Shown in pieces: positions 52,366-60,078 of a stretch of DNA of 64,000 bases (position 1 is the stretch's first letter; each line of letters begins with the position of its first letter). Both the position numbers and the translations under genes were made by a program. Origin of the DNA: Streptomyces gardneri (GTDB lineage: Bacteria; Actinomycetota; Actinomycetes; Streptomycetales; Streptomycetaceae); assembly GCF_006539185.1 (NCBI RefSeq), contig NZ_BJMN01000043.1, positions 1 through 64,000 on the forward strand, written 5' to 3'. The notes under the pieces were generated by a model. The model searched no databases, was not told the origin of the DNA, and was given only the letters and a program-made list of their open reading frames with translations.

Positions 52366-52433
52366 TGTCACGGCCGTGTGACAGGGGTCACGGCCCCCGT
52401 CGCGCGACGGCCACCACGCCGACCGACCCCTGT
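52366..52433. promoter_or_regulatory. AfsQ1-type box and nested dyads in the deoC / surface-protein divergent promoter
   Basis: GTCAC-GGCCGT-GTGAC (52367-52382) fits the AfsQ1 consensus GTnAC-n6-GTnAC. It extends to a dyad TGTCAC...GTGACA (52366-52383). Nearby are the palindrome CCGTCGCGCGACGG (52397-52410) and inverted repeat ACAGGGGTC/GACCCCTGT (52381-52389, 52425-52433). Confidence 0.55.
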
Positions 52434-52497
52434 GACCTCGGGCTCTGCGAAGCAGCTCCCCTGTACAGGTCGCTACGCGCGTAGATATGCTCGACTG

Positions 52498-53463
52498 GTG
52501 ACCATGCCCACCACTGCATCCGCAGCATCCGCATTCGCCGACGTGACCGCGTCCGACAGTGCGCTGCGCCGCTTCCTCCACGGGCTGCCCGGCGTCGACG
52601 CCGTCGGCCTGGAGGCGCGCGCCGCGTCCCTCGGCACCCGCTCGATCAAGACCACGGCCAAGGCGTACGCCATCGACCTGGCCATTTCCATGATCGACCT
52701 GACGACGCTCGAAGGCGCGGACACCCCGGGCAAGGTCCGGGCGCTCGCCGCCAAGGCCGTCAACCCCGATCCGACCGACCGCACGACCCCGACGACCGCC
52801 GCCGTCTGCGTCTACCCCGACATGGTGGCCACCGCCAAGGCCGCCGTCGCGGGCTCCGGCGTCAAGGTCGCCTCGGTCGCCACCGCCTTCCCGGCCGGGC
52901 GCGCCGCGCTCCCCGTGAAGCTGGCCGACACCGCCGACGCCATCGCCGCGGGCGCCGACGAGATCGACATGGTCATCGACCGTGGCGCGTTCCTCGCCGG
53001 CCACTACCTGAAGGTCTACGAGCAGATCGCCGCGATCAAGGCGGAGTGCGGCGACCGCGCCCGCCTCAAGGTGATCTTCGAGACCGGCGAGCTGTCCACG
53101 TACGACAACATCCGCCGCGCCTCCTGGCTCGGCATGATGGCCGGCGCGGACTTCATCAAGACCTCGACCGGCAAGGTCGCGGTCAACGCCACCCCGGCGA
53201 ACACGCTGCTCATGCTGGAGGCCGTGCGGGACTTCCGCGCGCAGACCGGCGTGCAGATCGGCGTGAAGCCGGCCGGCGGCATCCGCAACACCAAGGAAGC
53301 GATCAAGTTCCTCGTCCTCGTCAACGAGACCGTCGGTGAGGACTGGCTGGATAACCACTGGTTCCGTTTCGGCGCCTCCAGCCTGCTCAACGACCTGCTG
53401 ATGCAGCGCCAGAAGCTGGCGACCGGCCGTTACTCCGGCCCCGATTACGTGACGGTGGACTGA
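52498..53463 (+). CDS. deoC: Deoxyribose-phosphate aldolase
   Basis: A 321-residue class I aldolase that cleaves 2-deoxyribose-5-phosphate to acetaldehyde and glyceraldehyde-3-phosphate. The Schiff-base Lys falls in FIKTSTGK and a second conserved Lys in GVKPAGGI. GTG at 52498 (or ATG 52504) has no ribosome-binding site; TAGATA at 52482-52487 lies 10 nt upstream, so the transcript is probably leaderless. Two aldehyde dehydrogenase genes follow at once, suited to oxidising the acetaldehyde product. Confidence 0.93.
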   Translation: MTMPTTASAASAFADVTASDSALRRFLHGLPGVDAVGLEARAASLGTRSIKTTAKAYAIDLAISMIDLTTLEGADTPGKVRALAAKAVNPDPTDRTTPTTAAVCVYPDMVATAKAAVAGSGVKVASVATAFPAGRAALPVKLADTADAIAAGADEIDMVIDRGAFLAGHYLKVYEQIAAIKAECGDRARLKVIFETGELSTYDNIRRASWLGMMAGADFIKTSTGKVAVNATPANTLLMLEAVRDFRAQTGVQIGVKPAGGIRNTKEAIKFLVLVNETVGEDWLDNHWFRFGASSLLNDLLMQRQKLATGRYSGPDYVTVD

Positions 53464-53468
53464 TCAAC

Positions 53469-54905
53469 ATGGCATCTGCATTCGAGTACGCACCGGCACC
53501 CGAGTCCCGGTCCGTCGTCGACATCGCCCCTTCGTACGGCCTGTTCATCGACGGCGAGTTCGTCGAGGCTGCCGACGGCAAGGTCTTCAAGACCGTCTCC
53601 CCCTCCTCCGAGGAGGTCCTGTCCGAGATCGCCCAGGCGGGCTCCGAGGACGTGGACCGCGCGGTGAAGGCCGCCCGCAAGGCCTTCGAGAAGTGGTCGG
53701 CGCTGCCCGGCTCCGAGCGCGCCAAGTACCTCTTCCGGATCGCCCGGATCATCCAGGAGCGCAGCCGCGAGCTGGCCGTCCTGGAGACCCTGGACAACGG
53801 CAAGCCGATCAAGGAGACCCGCGACGCGGACCTCCCCCTGGTCGCCGCGCACTTCTTCTACTACGCGGGCTGGGCCGACAAGCTCGACCACGCGGGCTAC
53901 GGGGCGAACCCGAAGCCGCTGGGCGTGGCCGGCCAGGTCATCCCCTGGAACTTCCCCCTCCTGATGCTGGCGTGGAAGATCGCCCCGGCGCTCGCGACGG
54001 GCAACACCGTCGTCCTGAAGCCGGCCGAGACGACCCCGCTCTCCGCCCTGTTCTTCGCGGACATCTGCCGCCAGGCCGGGCTGCCGAAGGGCGTCGTCAA
54101 CATCCTTCCCGGTTACGGGGACGCGGGCGCCGCTCTGGTCGAGCACCCGGACGTGAACAAGGTCGCCTTCACCGGCTCGACCGCGGTCGGCAAGTCGATC
54201 GCCCGCTCCGTCGCCGGCACGCACAAGAAGGTCACCCTGGAGCTGGGCGGCAAGGGCGCCAACATCGTCTTCGACGACGCCCCCATCGACCAGGCCGTCG
54301 AGGGCATCGTCAACGGCATCTTCTTCAACCAGGGCCAGGTCTGCTGCGCGGGCTCGCGCCTCCTGGTCCAGGAGTCGATCCAGGACGAGCTGCTCGACTC
54401 GCTCAAGCGCCGTCTGAACACGCTGCGCCTCGGCGACCCGCTGGACAAGAACACCGACATCGGCGCCATCAACTCCTCGGAGCAGCTGGCCCGGATCACC
54501 TCGCTGGTGGAGCAGGGCGAGGCGGAGGGCGCCGAGCGCTGGACCGCCTCCTGCGAGATCCCGTCGGCCGGTTACTGGTTCGCCCCGACGCTCTTCACGA
54601 ACGTCACGCAGGCGCACCGGATCGCCCGCGACGAGATCTTCGGCCCGGTCCTGTCGGTGCTGTCCTTCCGTACCCCCGACGAGGCGGTCGCGAAGGCCAA
54701 CAACAGCCAGTACGGCCTGTCCGCCGGCATCTGGACGGAGAAGGGCTCCCGCATCCTGGCGGTCGCCTCCAAGCTCCGCGCCGGTGTCGTCTGGGCCAAC
54801 ACGTTCAACAAGTTCGACCCGACCTCGCCCTTCGGCGGATACAAGGAGTCGGGCTTCGGCCGCGAGGGCGGCCGTCACGGTCTGGAGGCCTACCTCGATG
54901 TCTGA
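53469..54905 (+). CDS. Aldehyde dehydrogenase
   Basis: A 478-residue NAD(P) aldehyde dehydrogenase with all catalytic elements: VIPWNFPLL, the Glu in LELGGKGAN and the nucleophile in GQVCCAGSRL. The start codon is 5 nt after the deoC stop, so the genes are in one operon. It probably oxidises acetaldehyde from DeoC to acetate. ATG at 53469; the gene overlaps the next by 8 nt. Confidence 0.93.
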   Translation: MASAFEYAPAPESRSVVDIAPSYGLFIDGEFVEAADGKVFKTVSPSSEEVLSEIAQAGSEDVDRAVKAARKAFEKWSALPGSERAKYLFRIARIIQERSRELAVLETLDNGKPIKETRDADLPLVAAHFFYYAGWADKLDHAGYGANPKPLGVAGQVIPWNFPLLMLAWKIAPALATGNTVVLKPAETTPLSALFFADICRQAGLPKGVVNILPGYGDAGAALVEHPDVNKVAFTGSTAVGKSIARSVAGTHKKVTLELGGKGANIVFDDAPIDQAVEGIVNGIFFNQGQVCCAGSRLLVQESIQDELLDSLKRRLNTLRLGDPLDKNTDIGAINSSEQLARITSLVEQGEAEGAERWTASCEIPSAGYWFAPTLFTNVTQAHRIARDEIFGPVLSVLSFRTPDEAVAKANNSQYGLSAGIWTEKGSRILAVASKLRAGVVWANTFNKFDPTSPFGGYKESGFGREGGRHGLEAYLDV

Positions 54906-55794
54906 GTCGGCGACGCGGCTGAGCGTCTTCAAGACCTACAAGCTGTACGTCGGGGGCAAGTTCCCCCGCTCCGAGAGCGGCCGGGTGTACGAGGTGAGCG
55001 ACTCCAAGGGCAAGTGGCTGGCGAACGTACCGCTGTCCTCCCGCAAGGACGCCCGTGACGCGGTCGTCGCCGCCCGCAAGGCCTTCGGCGGCTGGGCGGG
55101 CGCGACCGCGTACAACCGCGGCCAGATCCTCTACCGCGTCGCCGAGATGCTGGAGGGCCGCCGCGAGCAGTTCGTCCGCGAGGTCGCGGACGCGGAGGGC
55201 CTGTCGAAGTCGAAGGCGGCCGCGGTCGTCGACGCGGCGATCGACCGCTGGGTCTGGTACGCGGGCTGGACGGACAAGATCGCCCAGGTCGTCGGCGGTG
55301 CCAACCCGGTGGCCGGCCCGTACTTCAACCTCTCCTCCCCCGAGCCGACCGGCGTCGTCACGGTGATCGCCCCCCAGGAGTCGTCCTTCCTGGGCCTGGT
55401 CTCGGTGATCGCCCCGGCGATCGCGACGGGCAACACGGTCGTGGTCGTCGCCTCGGAGAAGTCCCCGCTCCCCGCCCTCTCCCTGGGCGAGGTCCTGGCC
55501 ACCTCCGACCTCCCGGGCGGCGTGGTCAACATCCTCTCCGGCAAGGCCTCCGAGATGGGCCCGCACCTCGCGGCCCACCAGGACGTCAACGCGATCGACC
55601 TCACCGGCGCCACCGAGGGCGACCTCGCCCGCGACCTGGAGATCGCGGCGGCGGACAACCTCAAGCGCGTCCTGCGCCCGCGCACGGAGGACTTCACCGA
55701 GTCCCCCGGCACGGACCGTATGACCGCCTTCCTGGAGACCAAGACGGTCTGGCACCCCACGGGTTCGCTGGGCGCGAGCGGCTCCTCGTACTAG
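54898..55794 (+). CDS. Short aldehyde-dehydrogenase-family protein lacking the catalytic half
   Basis: A 298-residue protein. The N-terminal half follows the ALDH fold (KAFGGWAGATAYNRGQIL, ATGNTVVVVASEKSPLPA), but the usual PWNFP is PQESSF, the ELGG Glu motif is absent, and there is no catalytic Cys; family members are normally about 480 residues. The last 30 residues are unrelated. ATG overlaps the end of the full-length ALDH gene. It may be a regulatory or structural partner of that enzyme rather than an active dehydrogenase. This pair is conserved in the genus as I recall. Confidence 0.85.
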   Translation: MSESATRLSVFKTYKLYVGGKFPRSESGRVYEVSDSKGKWLANVPLSSRKDARDAVVAARKAFGGWAGATAYNRGQILYRVAEMLEGRREQFVREVADAEGLSKSKAAAVVDAAIDRWVWYAGWTDKIAQVVGGANPVAGPYFNLSSPEPTGVVTVIAPQESSFLGLVSVIAPAIATGNTVVVVASEKSPLPALSLGEVLATSDLPGGVVNILSGKASEMGPHLAAHQDVNAIDLTGATEGDLARDLEIAAADNLKRVLRPRTEDFTESPGTDRMTAFLETKTVWHPTGSLGASGSSY

Positions 55795-55803
55795 TCCCAC
55801 TCC

Positions 55804-55839
55804 GCAAGGCCCCCGGGTGTCCGCACCCGGGGGCCTTGC
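55804..55839 (+). terminator. Terminator of the deoC operon
   Basis: A perfect 16-bp stem (55804-55819 with 55824-55839) with loop TCCG. Confidence 0.92.
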
Positions 55840-55870
55840 GCATGTCCGCGATCGATCGCAAGATCCGCTC

Positions 55871-57205
55871 ATGCTGAGGGGATTGATCAAGGGAGACAAC
55901 GTCTTCGTCCCGACGGTGGCGCTGCGCGTCGCCGTCCGGAACGACATCGACGTGGCGGCGCTGCTCGTGACGGAAGAGGGCAGGGTCCGGGGGGACGCCG
56001 ACATCGTGTTCCACGGCGCTCCGGCGCACCCGTCGGGCGCGGTACGGCTGTCCGCCGGCGAGGACGGGACGGCGTGGCTCGACGCCGACCTCGCGGGCGT
56101 CGAGGAGGCCGTCACCCGCGTCCTCGTCGTCGCGTCGGCGGAGGAGGGCGCGCTGCGGGACGCGCGAGGGCTCTCCGTGGAGGTCTTCGGACCCGACGGC
56201 ACGACGGTCGTGGGGTACGAGGTGACCGACGCCGGCGGCGAGACGGCGATGGTCCTCGCGGAGCTGTACCGGCGGGCGGGCGGCTGGAAGTTCCGTGCGG
56301 TCGGCCAGGGGTACGTCGACGGGCTCGTCGGCCTGGCGGTGCACCACGGGGTGGAGGTGGCGGAGGGGGCACCGGTGGAGGACTCCCCGGCGGAGGAAAC
56401 GCCGGAGGAGACGCCGGAGGATGCCCTTCCGGAGCCCGCGGAGACGCTCCCGGAGCCCCGGGCGCCGCGGGCGCCCGAAGCCCTTCCCGGCGCCGCCAAG
56501 GACGCGGCGCCCCCGGCGCAGCTCCCGGCCCAGGTCGCGCCGGTGCCGGCCGCCGCACTCGCGCCCGTAGACCTGCCCGTACCGGACTGGCCGTACGGCC
56601 ACCTCTTCGAGCCGCACACGCTCGAAGGCTCCGGCAACGACGTCCTCGCCGTCGAGGGCCTCCCGCCCGGCCCCGTCCTGGTCGACCTCGCCCTCCGGAC
56701 CGAGCGGCACACGGCCGTCTGGACGCTCACCCCGGCCAACAAGGAAGAAGACCTCCTCGTCAACAGCACCAAGAAGGACTGGCGGGGCCGCCTCCTCGCC
56801 GTCGTCCCCCTCGACGGACGGCTGCGCCTGAAGCTCAAGGCCGAGGGGCCCTGGCACGCGCGCGTCCTGCCGCTCGCGGCGGCCCGTCGCCTGACGGAGG
56901 ACGCCTTGGAGTGCTGGGGCCCCGAGGTCCTGCTGCACACGGGCGAGGCGACCGACGTGTCCTTCCACTACCGCGGCGACAGCAACTTCATCGTCGACTC
57001 CTACGTCCTGACGGGGCACAAGGACCCCGCCAAGCTCCCGAAGTCCCGCTTCCCGTACATCAACGAGATCGGCAGGCGCCGCGAGGCCCTGCCCGTGCCC
57101 TCGGACACGGTCCTCGTCCACGTGCAGCGGGCGGACGGCCCGTGGCGCGCACGGCTGAAGCAGCCGAGTGCTGCGGTGGCCTGGCTGCGACGGGTCCGCG
57201 ACTGA
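55871..57205 (+). CDS. TerD-domain protein
   Basis: A 444-residue cytoplasmic protein. The N-terminal TerD-type domain (about 1-165) ends WKFRAVGQGYVDGLVGLAVHH, the family calcium-binding-type hallmark. A Pro/Glu-rich linker (about 170-235) joins it to a C-terminal region with two related beta-rich blocks containing WHARVLPL and WRARLKQP. TerD proteins are linked to tellurite and stress response. The ATG at 55871 has no ribosome-binding site; CAAGAT at 55860-55865 could be a -10 of a leaderless transcript. Confidence 0.82.
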   Translation: MLRGLIKGDNVFVPTVALRVAVRNDIDVAALLVTEEGRVRGDADIVFHGAPAHPSGAVRLSAGEDGTAWLDADLAGVEEAVTRVLVVASAEEGALRDARGLSVEVFGPDGTTVVGYEVTDAGGETAMVLAELYRRAGGWKFRAVGQGYVDGLVGLAVHHGVEVAEGAPVEDSPAEETPEETPEDALPEPAETLPEPRAPRAPEALPGAAKDAAPPAQLPAQVAPVPAAALAPVDLPVPDWPYGHLFEPHTLEGSGNDVLAVEGLPPGPVLVDLALRTERHTAVWTLTPANKEEDLLVNSTKKDWRGRLLAVVPLDGRLRLKLKAEGPWHARVLPLAAARRLTEDALECWGPEVLLHTGEATDVSFHYRGDSNFIVDSYVLTGHKDPAKLPKSRFPYINEIGRRREALPVPSDTVLVHVQRADGPWRARLKQPSAAVAWLRRVRD

Positions 57206-57228
57206 GCCCGCCCTCCGCCGGGCAGGCC

Positions 57229-57627
57229 CTACGGCAGCAGCCCCTGCGTCAGCGGACCGGCCACCGGCAGATCGGCCACCGCGCCGCCCTGCGTCAGGTG
57301 GTCGGTCACCAGGTTGGTGCCGACGGGCTTGAAGTCGGCGACCTGGGTGCCGAGGCCGTTGTCGAGCGGGTCGACGCCCGTCTTGGCCAGCGGGTCCAGC
57401 TGGAGCCGGGTCAGCGGGCCCAGGCCGTGGGTGACGCCGCTCAGCGCGCCCGCCCCGGCCGCGGCGGCGTCCGTCCGGGTCAGCGAGTCGACGGGCAGCG
57501 GCACCGGGGCGACCGCCTGGGCCGCCGCGCCCGCGCCGAGGACCGCGGCGCCCGCCGCCGTGACGGTGAGCCCGGCCTTGAGCAGGGCGCTGCGACGGGG
57601 GGTCCGGGGTTCTGCGTGACGCGCCAT
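57229..57627 (-). CDS. Small secreted protein, Leu/Gly/Ala-rich
   Basis: A 132-residue exported protein. The signal peptide (about 1-38, ending AAQA-VAP) begins RRSALLKAG, which could allow Tat export. The mature part has repeated LxxLxxDPL units and the sequence TGVDPLDNGLGTQVADFKP. It resembles the protein at 63356 in general composition. ATP-binding annotations given to such proteins elsewhere have no basis visible here. GGAAGGAT precedes the ATG at 57627. Confidence 0.75.
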   Translation of the reverse strand: MARHAEPRTPRRSALLKAGLTVTAAGAAVLGAGAAAQAVAPVPLPVDSLTRTDAAAAGAGALSGVTHGLGPLTRLQLDPLAKTGVDPLDNGLGTQVADFKPVGTNLVTDHLTQGGAVADLPVAGPLTQGLLP

Positions 57628-57745
57628 GAGGATCCTTCCAGGGGGTGATGGGGCGGCCACCGACAGTAGTTGAGGTGTGATGCTCGATACCAACGGCCTT
57701 CCTCGGTGGTCCCCTGGACGGGGGAATGCCTCACACTGGTGTTCC

Positions 57746-58375
57746 GTGAGTTCCCTACCGATTCCGACCCGCGTCGTCCTGCTCGCCGGCCCCTCCGGCT
57801 CCGGCAAGTCGTCCCTCGCCGCCGTCACCGGCCTCCCGGTCCTGCGCCTCGACGATTTCTACAAGGAGGGCGACGACCCGTCACTCCCGCTCGTCGACGG
57901 CAGCGCGGACATCGACTGGGACTCGCCGCAGTCCTGGGACGCGGACGCCGCCGTCGCCGCCATCGTCGAGCTGTGCCGTACGGCGCGGACGCACGTCCCC
58001 GTCTACGACCTCGCCACCAGCTCCCGCGTGGACAGCGAGCGCTTCGACATCGGGCGTACCCCGCTGTTCGTGGCGGAGGGGATCTTCGCGGCCGAGATCG
58101 TGTCCCGCTGCCGTGACCTCGACGTCCTCGCCGACGCGCTCTGCCTGCGCGGCCGCCCGTCGACGACCTTCCGCCGCCGGCTCGCCCGGGACCTCAGGGA
58201 GGGCCGGAAGTCCGTGCCGTTCCTGCTGCGCCGCGGCTGGCGCCTGATGCGCTCCGAGCGGGCGATCGTGGCGCGCCAGACGGAGCTGGGCGCTCACCCC
58301 TGCGCCAAGGACGAGGCCCTGGGCCGTCTCGCCGCCGCGGCGGCGGGCCGCCACCGCACTCCGGCGGCCGGCTGA
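57746..58375 (+). CDS. udk: Uridine kinase
   Basis: A 209-residue kinase. GPSGSGKSSL is the Walker A motif at residues 13-20, and LRLDDFYKEGDD the substrate-binding loop with the catalytic Asp. It should phosphorylate uridine or cytidine with ATP or GTP. GTG at 57746 (MSSLPIPTRVVLLAG) is chosen because the P-loop then has its usual position; a GTG at 57674 and ATG at 57677 upstream would add about 24 residues. Fits the salvage genes nearby. Confidence 0.85.
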   Translation: MSSLPIPTRVVLLAGPSGSGKSSLAAVTGLPVLRLDDFYKEGDDPSLPLVDGSADIDWDSPQSWDADAAVAAIVELCRTARTHVPVYDLATSSRVDSERFDIGRTPLFVAEGIFAAEIVSRCRDLDVLADALCLRGRPSTTFRRRLARDLREGRKSVPFLLRRGWRLMRSERAIVARQTELGAHPCAKDEALGRLAAAAAGRHRTPAAG

Positions 58376-58377
58376 CG

Positions 58378-58429
58378 CACGAAGCGGGTCGTACAGGCCC
58401 CCCGGCGCTGTACGACCCGCTTCGTGTTT
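58378..58429 (+). terminator. Strong terminator after udk
   Basis: A perfect 19-bp stem (58378-58396 with 58408-58426) and 11-nt loop followed by TTT. Confidence 0.93.
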
Positions 58430-58506
58430 CCCCCGTACCCCCGTACGGTTCCCCCGTGTCCCCCGCAGGCCCCGTTTCCCCCGTGGGCCCCGTGGGTCGT
58501 TCCCCC
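58430..58506. repeat. CCCCCGT-type simple repeat
   Basis: About seven degenerate copies of CCCCCGT lie between the udk terminator and the end of sigQ. Confidence 0.6.
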
Positions 58507-58511
58507 CGCCT

Positions 58512-59231
58512 TCAGGCCACCAGCTCGCCGAAGGACTCCTCCTCGTCACGGCCGAAGCTCAGCACCTCGTCCTCGCGCAGTCGCCGCAGCGAGCGCCAGA
58601 TGCTCGACTTCACCGTGCCGACACTGATGTCCAGGATCTCCGCGATCTCCGGATCGGTCCGGCCCTCGTAGTAGCGCAGCACCAGCATCGTCCGCTGGAG
58701 CTCGGGCAGTCGGGCCAGCGCCTGCCACAGCACCGCGCGCAGCTCCGTGCCGCGCATCGCGTCCGTCTCGCCCACCGTCTCGGGGAGCTCCTCGGTCGGG
58801 TACTCGTTGAGCTTGCGCCGGCGCCACGCGCTGATGTGCAGATTGGTCATCGTCCGGCGGAGGTATCCGCCGACCGCGGCCTTGTCACTGATCCGGTCCC
58901 AGGCGCGGTACGTGGAGAACAGCGCGCTCTGGAGCAGGTCCTCGGCCTCGAAACGGTCACCGGTCAGGTGGTAGGCGGTGGCGTACAGGGAGGCACGACG
59001 CTCCTGGACGTAGGCCGTGAACTCGGCCTCCGAACAGGAACGCTCCCCCGTGACCTCCCCGTACGCCGCTCCCCCGTCAGCAATGGCGACCATGTAAGGC
59101 GCCTTGCGCTGACGCCCGACGCTGCGAACGCACCCCCGCCCGTTCACCGCGCCGGACTTCTCGGTGCTCCGTACGACGTCGTGGAGACGCGTGACAACTG
59201 CGCTTGAGGTGGTGCTGTGCAGTGCGTTCAT
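58512..59231 (-). CDS. sigQ: ECF sigma factor SigQ
   Basis: A 239-residue SigE-family sigma factor. Region 2 is about residues 70-140 (LYATAYHLTGDRFEAEDLLQ, AWRRRKLNE), and region 4 about 165-225 (RTDPEIAEILDISVGTVKSS). It has a 60-residue N-terminal extension. The ATG at 59231 has GGGGGG 7 nt upstream. Divergent from afsQ1; in S. coelicolor SigQ (SCO4908) is controlled by AfsQ1 and affects antibiotic production. There is no adjacent anti-sigma gene. Confidence 0.93.
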   Translation of the reverse strand: MNALHSTTSSAVVTRLHDVVRSTEKSGAVNGRGCVRSVGRQRKAPYMVAIADGGAAYGEVTGERSCSEAEFTAYVQERRASLYATAYHLTGDRFEAEDLLQSALFSTYRAWDRISDKAAVGGYLRRTMTNLHISAWRRRKLNEYPTEELPETVGETDAMRGTELRAVLWQALARLPELQRTMLVLRYYEGRTDPEIAEILDISVGTVKSSIWRSLRRLREDEVLSFGRDEEESFGELVA

Positions 59232-59316
59232 CTCGCGCCCCCCGTCGGTTGGAGTGTGTTTCGGTCCGTGTGCCAAGAAGCTTGCCCATCGGACTTCATG
59301 GCGTTGTCCGCCGACT

Positions 59317-59332
59317 GTCACAGCCGTGTCAC
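59317..59332. promoter_or_regulatory. AfsQ1 box between sigQ and afsQ1
   Basis: GTCAC-AGCCGT-GTCAC is a perfect match to GTnAC-n6-GTnAC, the AfsQ1 recognition sequence reported for S. coelicolor. It lies 86 bp upstream of sigQ and 69 bp upstream of afsQ1, suited to control of both. Confidence 0.8.
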
Positions 59333-59400
59333 AGGAGACGGGTCAGAAGCGAGTCCACGAGCGGTCGTCCTCGGACGGCCGCATGGGACAGAATGACGAC

Positions 59401-60078
59401 GTGCCTTTTCTGTTGCTGATCGAGGACGACGACGCCATCCGTACGGCTCTTGAGCTGTCCCTGTCCCGGCAGGGTCACCGGGTGGCCACCGCCGCGACGG
59501 GTGAGGACGGCCTCCAGCTGCTGCGCGAGCAGCGGCCGGACCTGGTCGTGCTCGACGTCATGCTGCCCGGCATCGACGGCTTCGAGGTCTGTCGGCGGAT
59601 CCGCCGCACCGACCAGTTGCCGATCATCCTGCTGACCGCCCGCAGCGACGACATCGACGTGGTCGTGGGCCTGGAGTCCGGCGCCGACGACTATGTCGTG
59701 AAGCCGGTGCAGGGCCGGGTCCTCGACGCCCGCATCCGGGCCGTACTGCGGCGCGGCGAGCGGGAGTCGACCGATTCGGCGACGTACGGCTCCCTCGTGA
59801 TCGACCGGTCGGCGATGACGGTCACCAAGAACGGCGAGGACCTCCAGCTCACCCCGACCGAGCTGCGGCTGCTCCTGGAGCTGAGCCGGCGGCCCGGACA
59901 GGCGCTCTCCCGGCAGCAGTTGCTGCGGCTCGTGTGGGAGCACGACTACCTGGGCGACTCGCGGCTCGTCGACGCCTGTGTGCAGCGGCTGCGCGCCAAG
60001 GTGGAGGACGTGCCGTCCTCGCCGACGCTCATCCGCACGGTCCGGGGCGTCGGTTACCGGCTGGACGTTCCTGCGTGA
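59401..60078 (+). CDS. afsQ1: Response regulator AfsQ1
   Basis: A 225-residue OmpR/PhoB-type regulator. Receiver domain residues 1-115: E8, D9, D10 acidic pocket, phosphoacceptor D52, and LTAR and VKPV downstream. The DNA-binding winged helix (about 130-225) ends VRGVGYRLDVPA. Known to control antibiotic production, nitrogen genes and sigQ. GTG at 59401 has no ribosome-binding site and AGAAT lies 7 nt upstream, so translation is probably leaderless. The stop overlaps the afsQ2 GTG. Confidence 0.95.
   Translation: MPFLLLIEDDDAIRTALELSLSRQGHRVATAATGEDGLQLLREQRPDLVVLDVMLPGIDGFEVCRRIRRTDQLPIILLTARSDDIDVVVGLESGADDYVVKPVQGRVLDARIRAVLRRGERESTDSATYGSLVIDRSAMTVTKNGEDLQLTPTELRLLLELSRRPGQALSRQQLLRLVWEHDYLGDSRLVDACVQRLRAKVEDVPSSPTLIRTVRGVGYRLDVPA

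Noticed and set aside
52366..52383. CRP-type site (TCAC-n6-GTGA)
   Set aside because: CRP sites are GTGA-n6-TCAC. This is the opposite order, so the AfsQ1 reading fits better.
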